From the NCBI GenBank assembly GCA_031269065.1, contig JAIRWJ010000047.1, forward strand, positions 1 to 5,136: a stretch of DNA of 5,136 nt, in the 5' to 3' direction. The DNA comes from Rickettsiales bacterium. Lineage in GTDB: Bacteria; Pseudomonadota; Alphaproteobacteria; Rickettsiales; UBA1997. Both the position numbers and the translations under genes were made by a program. Shown piece by piece: positions 4,148 to 5,136 of this stretch (position 1 is its first letter; each line of letters begins with the position of its first letter). Below the pieces are notes generated by a model. It was not told the DNA's origin and did not search any database. It saw only the letters and a list, made by a program, of their open reading frames with translations.

Positions 4148-5136
4148 ATGGAAAAGGAAATTACGAAAAGACAAAAGAGTAGCTTTGAGAATATAAGGAA
4201 AAGCCTTATAAGTTTTTCTACGATGGACCAGGGCACTCTGCTGAGAGAACTAAAAACGGACCTGGAGGAAGGCCTGTCTACGGATTACGTGGAGAGTGTC
4301 CAGGATGAGTACGGCTATAACGAAATAGGCGGAAGTGATGGGCGGATATGGTATGCCACTTTGGCCGAATCTATTTTTAATTCTTTTAATGTCGTCCTAA
4401 TGATTCTGGCGGCCGTGTCTCTGGTTACAGGGGACGCGAAGGCAAGCGTTACCATAATATCACTGGTCCTTGTTAGCAGTCTAATAAAATTCGTACAAGA
4501 GAACAAATCCAACCGGGCCAGCGAAAAACTGAAGTCTATGATCAAAACTACGGCTACCACTATCAGAGATGGCCGAAGGAGGGAAATAGAAATATCGGAG
4601 CTGGTCAAGGGTGATGTGGTTTATATGTCGGCAGGGGATATTGTGCCAGCTGATCTGAGAATTCTTGAATCGAGAGATCTATTCATAAGCCAATCATATC
4701 TTACCGGAGAATCAGAACCGATAGAAAAATTTTCAAAACTGAACGATGAAACACTAAATAATATACCTAAGTCCCTCATAGAACTCGAGGATCTGTGTTT
4801 TATGGGCACAAATGTGATAAGTGGAACGGCCATAGCCGTTGTTCTGTTTACTGGAATAGACACCTACTTTGGCTCTATGACAAAAATGATAGTTAGAAAA
4901 AAAGCGGAAACAAGTTTTAATCGAGGGTTGGCTAATGTTAGTAGCTTTTTGATAAAACTTATGCTCTTTGTGGTTAGTGTTGTTTTTGTGGTAAACTGGT
5001 ATGCAAAGAATGACCTTTTCAACGCTCTTTTGTTTGCTATATCGATGGCAGTTGGCATGACTCCGGAAATGCTACCAGTTATAATATCATCTAACCTGAC
5101 CAAGGGCGTGATATCAATGTCAAAGAAAAGAACTAT
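4148..5136 (+). CDS. mgtA: P3-type Mg2+-transporting ATPase, MgtA/MgtB family (3'-truncated by window edge)
   Basis: MgtA-type pumps are inner-membrane P-type ATPases that import Mg2+. The frame is open from ATG 4148 to the edge: 329 codons plus two bases, about a third of the usual 900 residues. A charged N-terminal tail (1-70) is followed by M1 (about 74-95) and M2 (about 99-118). The actuator domain contains SAGDIVPADLRIL (161-173) and the dephosphorylation motif TGES (186-189), then DLCFMGTNVISGT (215-227). M3 (about 265-285) and M4 follow; AVGMTPEMLPVI (301-312) is the signature of MgtA-type pumps and separates it from Ca2+ or heavy-metal ATPases. The phosphorylation motif DKTGT, the nucleotide-binding domain and M5-M10 lie beyond the window, so integrity cannot be judged. 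It has its own promoter and a clear ribosome site. No M-box-like or proline-rich mgtL-like leader was recognised. Confidence 0.95.
   Translation, partial: MEKEITKRQKSSFENIRKSLISFSTMDQGTLLRELKTDLEEGLSTDYVESVQDEYGYNEIGGSDGRIWYATLAESIFNSFNVVLMILAAVSLVTGDAKASVTIISLVLVSSLIKFVQENKSNRASEKLKSMIKTTATTIRDGRRREIEISELVKGDVVYMSAGDIVPADLRILESRDLFISQSYLTGESEPIEKFSKLNDETLNNIPKSLIELEDLCFMGTNVISGTAIAVVLFTGIDTYFGSMTKMIVRKKAETSFNRGLANVSSFLIKLMLFVVSVVFVVNWYAKNDLFNALLFAISMAVGMTPEMLPVIISSNLTKGVISMSKKRT

Noticed and set aside
4053..4196. 47-codon frame beginning MKLVFIAIF upstream of mgtA
   Set aside because: Its ATG overlaps the predicted -10 box, so it would not be in the transcript; no ribosome site.
4315..5103. 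three minus-strand frames (4315-4608, 4621-4863, 4864-5103)
   Set aside because: All are antisense to the mgtA reading frame, which carries clear P-type ATPase motifs throughout.

Overview
The window comes from a moderately AT-rich bacterial chromosome, most likely an alphaproteobacterium. The best lineage evidence is a small GapR-family (DUF2312) gene; this nucleoid protein family is characteristic of Alphaproteobacteria. The other genes fit: an alphaproteobacterial-looking PolA C-terminus, a UMP kinase, and a tRNA-guanine transglycosylase that aligns closely with my memory of the Zymomonas enzyme. Frequent ATA, AGA and AGG codons, long AT-rich gaps and pyrH found outside its usual rpsB-tsf-pyrH-frr cluster suggest a host-associated or genome-reduced lineage. 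That is inference; I cannot name the genus.

Layout. Positions 1-873 (+) hold the 3' end of polA (polymerase domain only, cut by the left edge). Positions 874-1422 are a gene-free, AT-rich gap with weak hairpins. Positions 1423-2181 (+) are pyrH, followed 48 nt later by gapR (2230-2469, +), probably in the same transcript. tgt (2473-3609, -) meets gapR tail to tail with only 3 nt between their stop codons. Positions 3610-4147 are a divergent intergenic region with a perfect 16-bp hairpin, repeated TTGACT motifs and a good sigma70-type promoter. That promoter reads into mgtA (4148 to the right edge, +), a P3-type Mg2+ transport ATPase cut off before its phosphorylation site.

The genes are core housekeeping functions (repair and replication DNA polymerase, pyrimidine nucleotide synthesis, nucleoid and topology control, queuosine tRNA modification, Mg2+ uptake) and do not form one pathway. 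I see no mobile element, CRISPR array, rRNA or tRNA, and no convincing new multi-gene system. The most interesting points are a TGT enzyme whose base-binding loop departs from the usual GGLAVGE motif, an orphan hairpin built from two ACAATTGT palindromes 21 bp apart, and the structured, Shine-Dalgarno-poor leader of pyrH.
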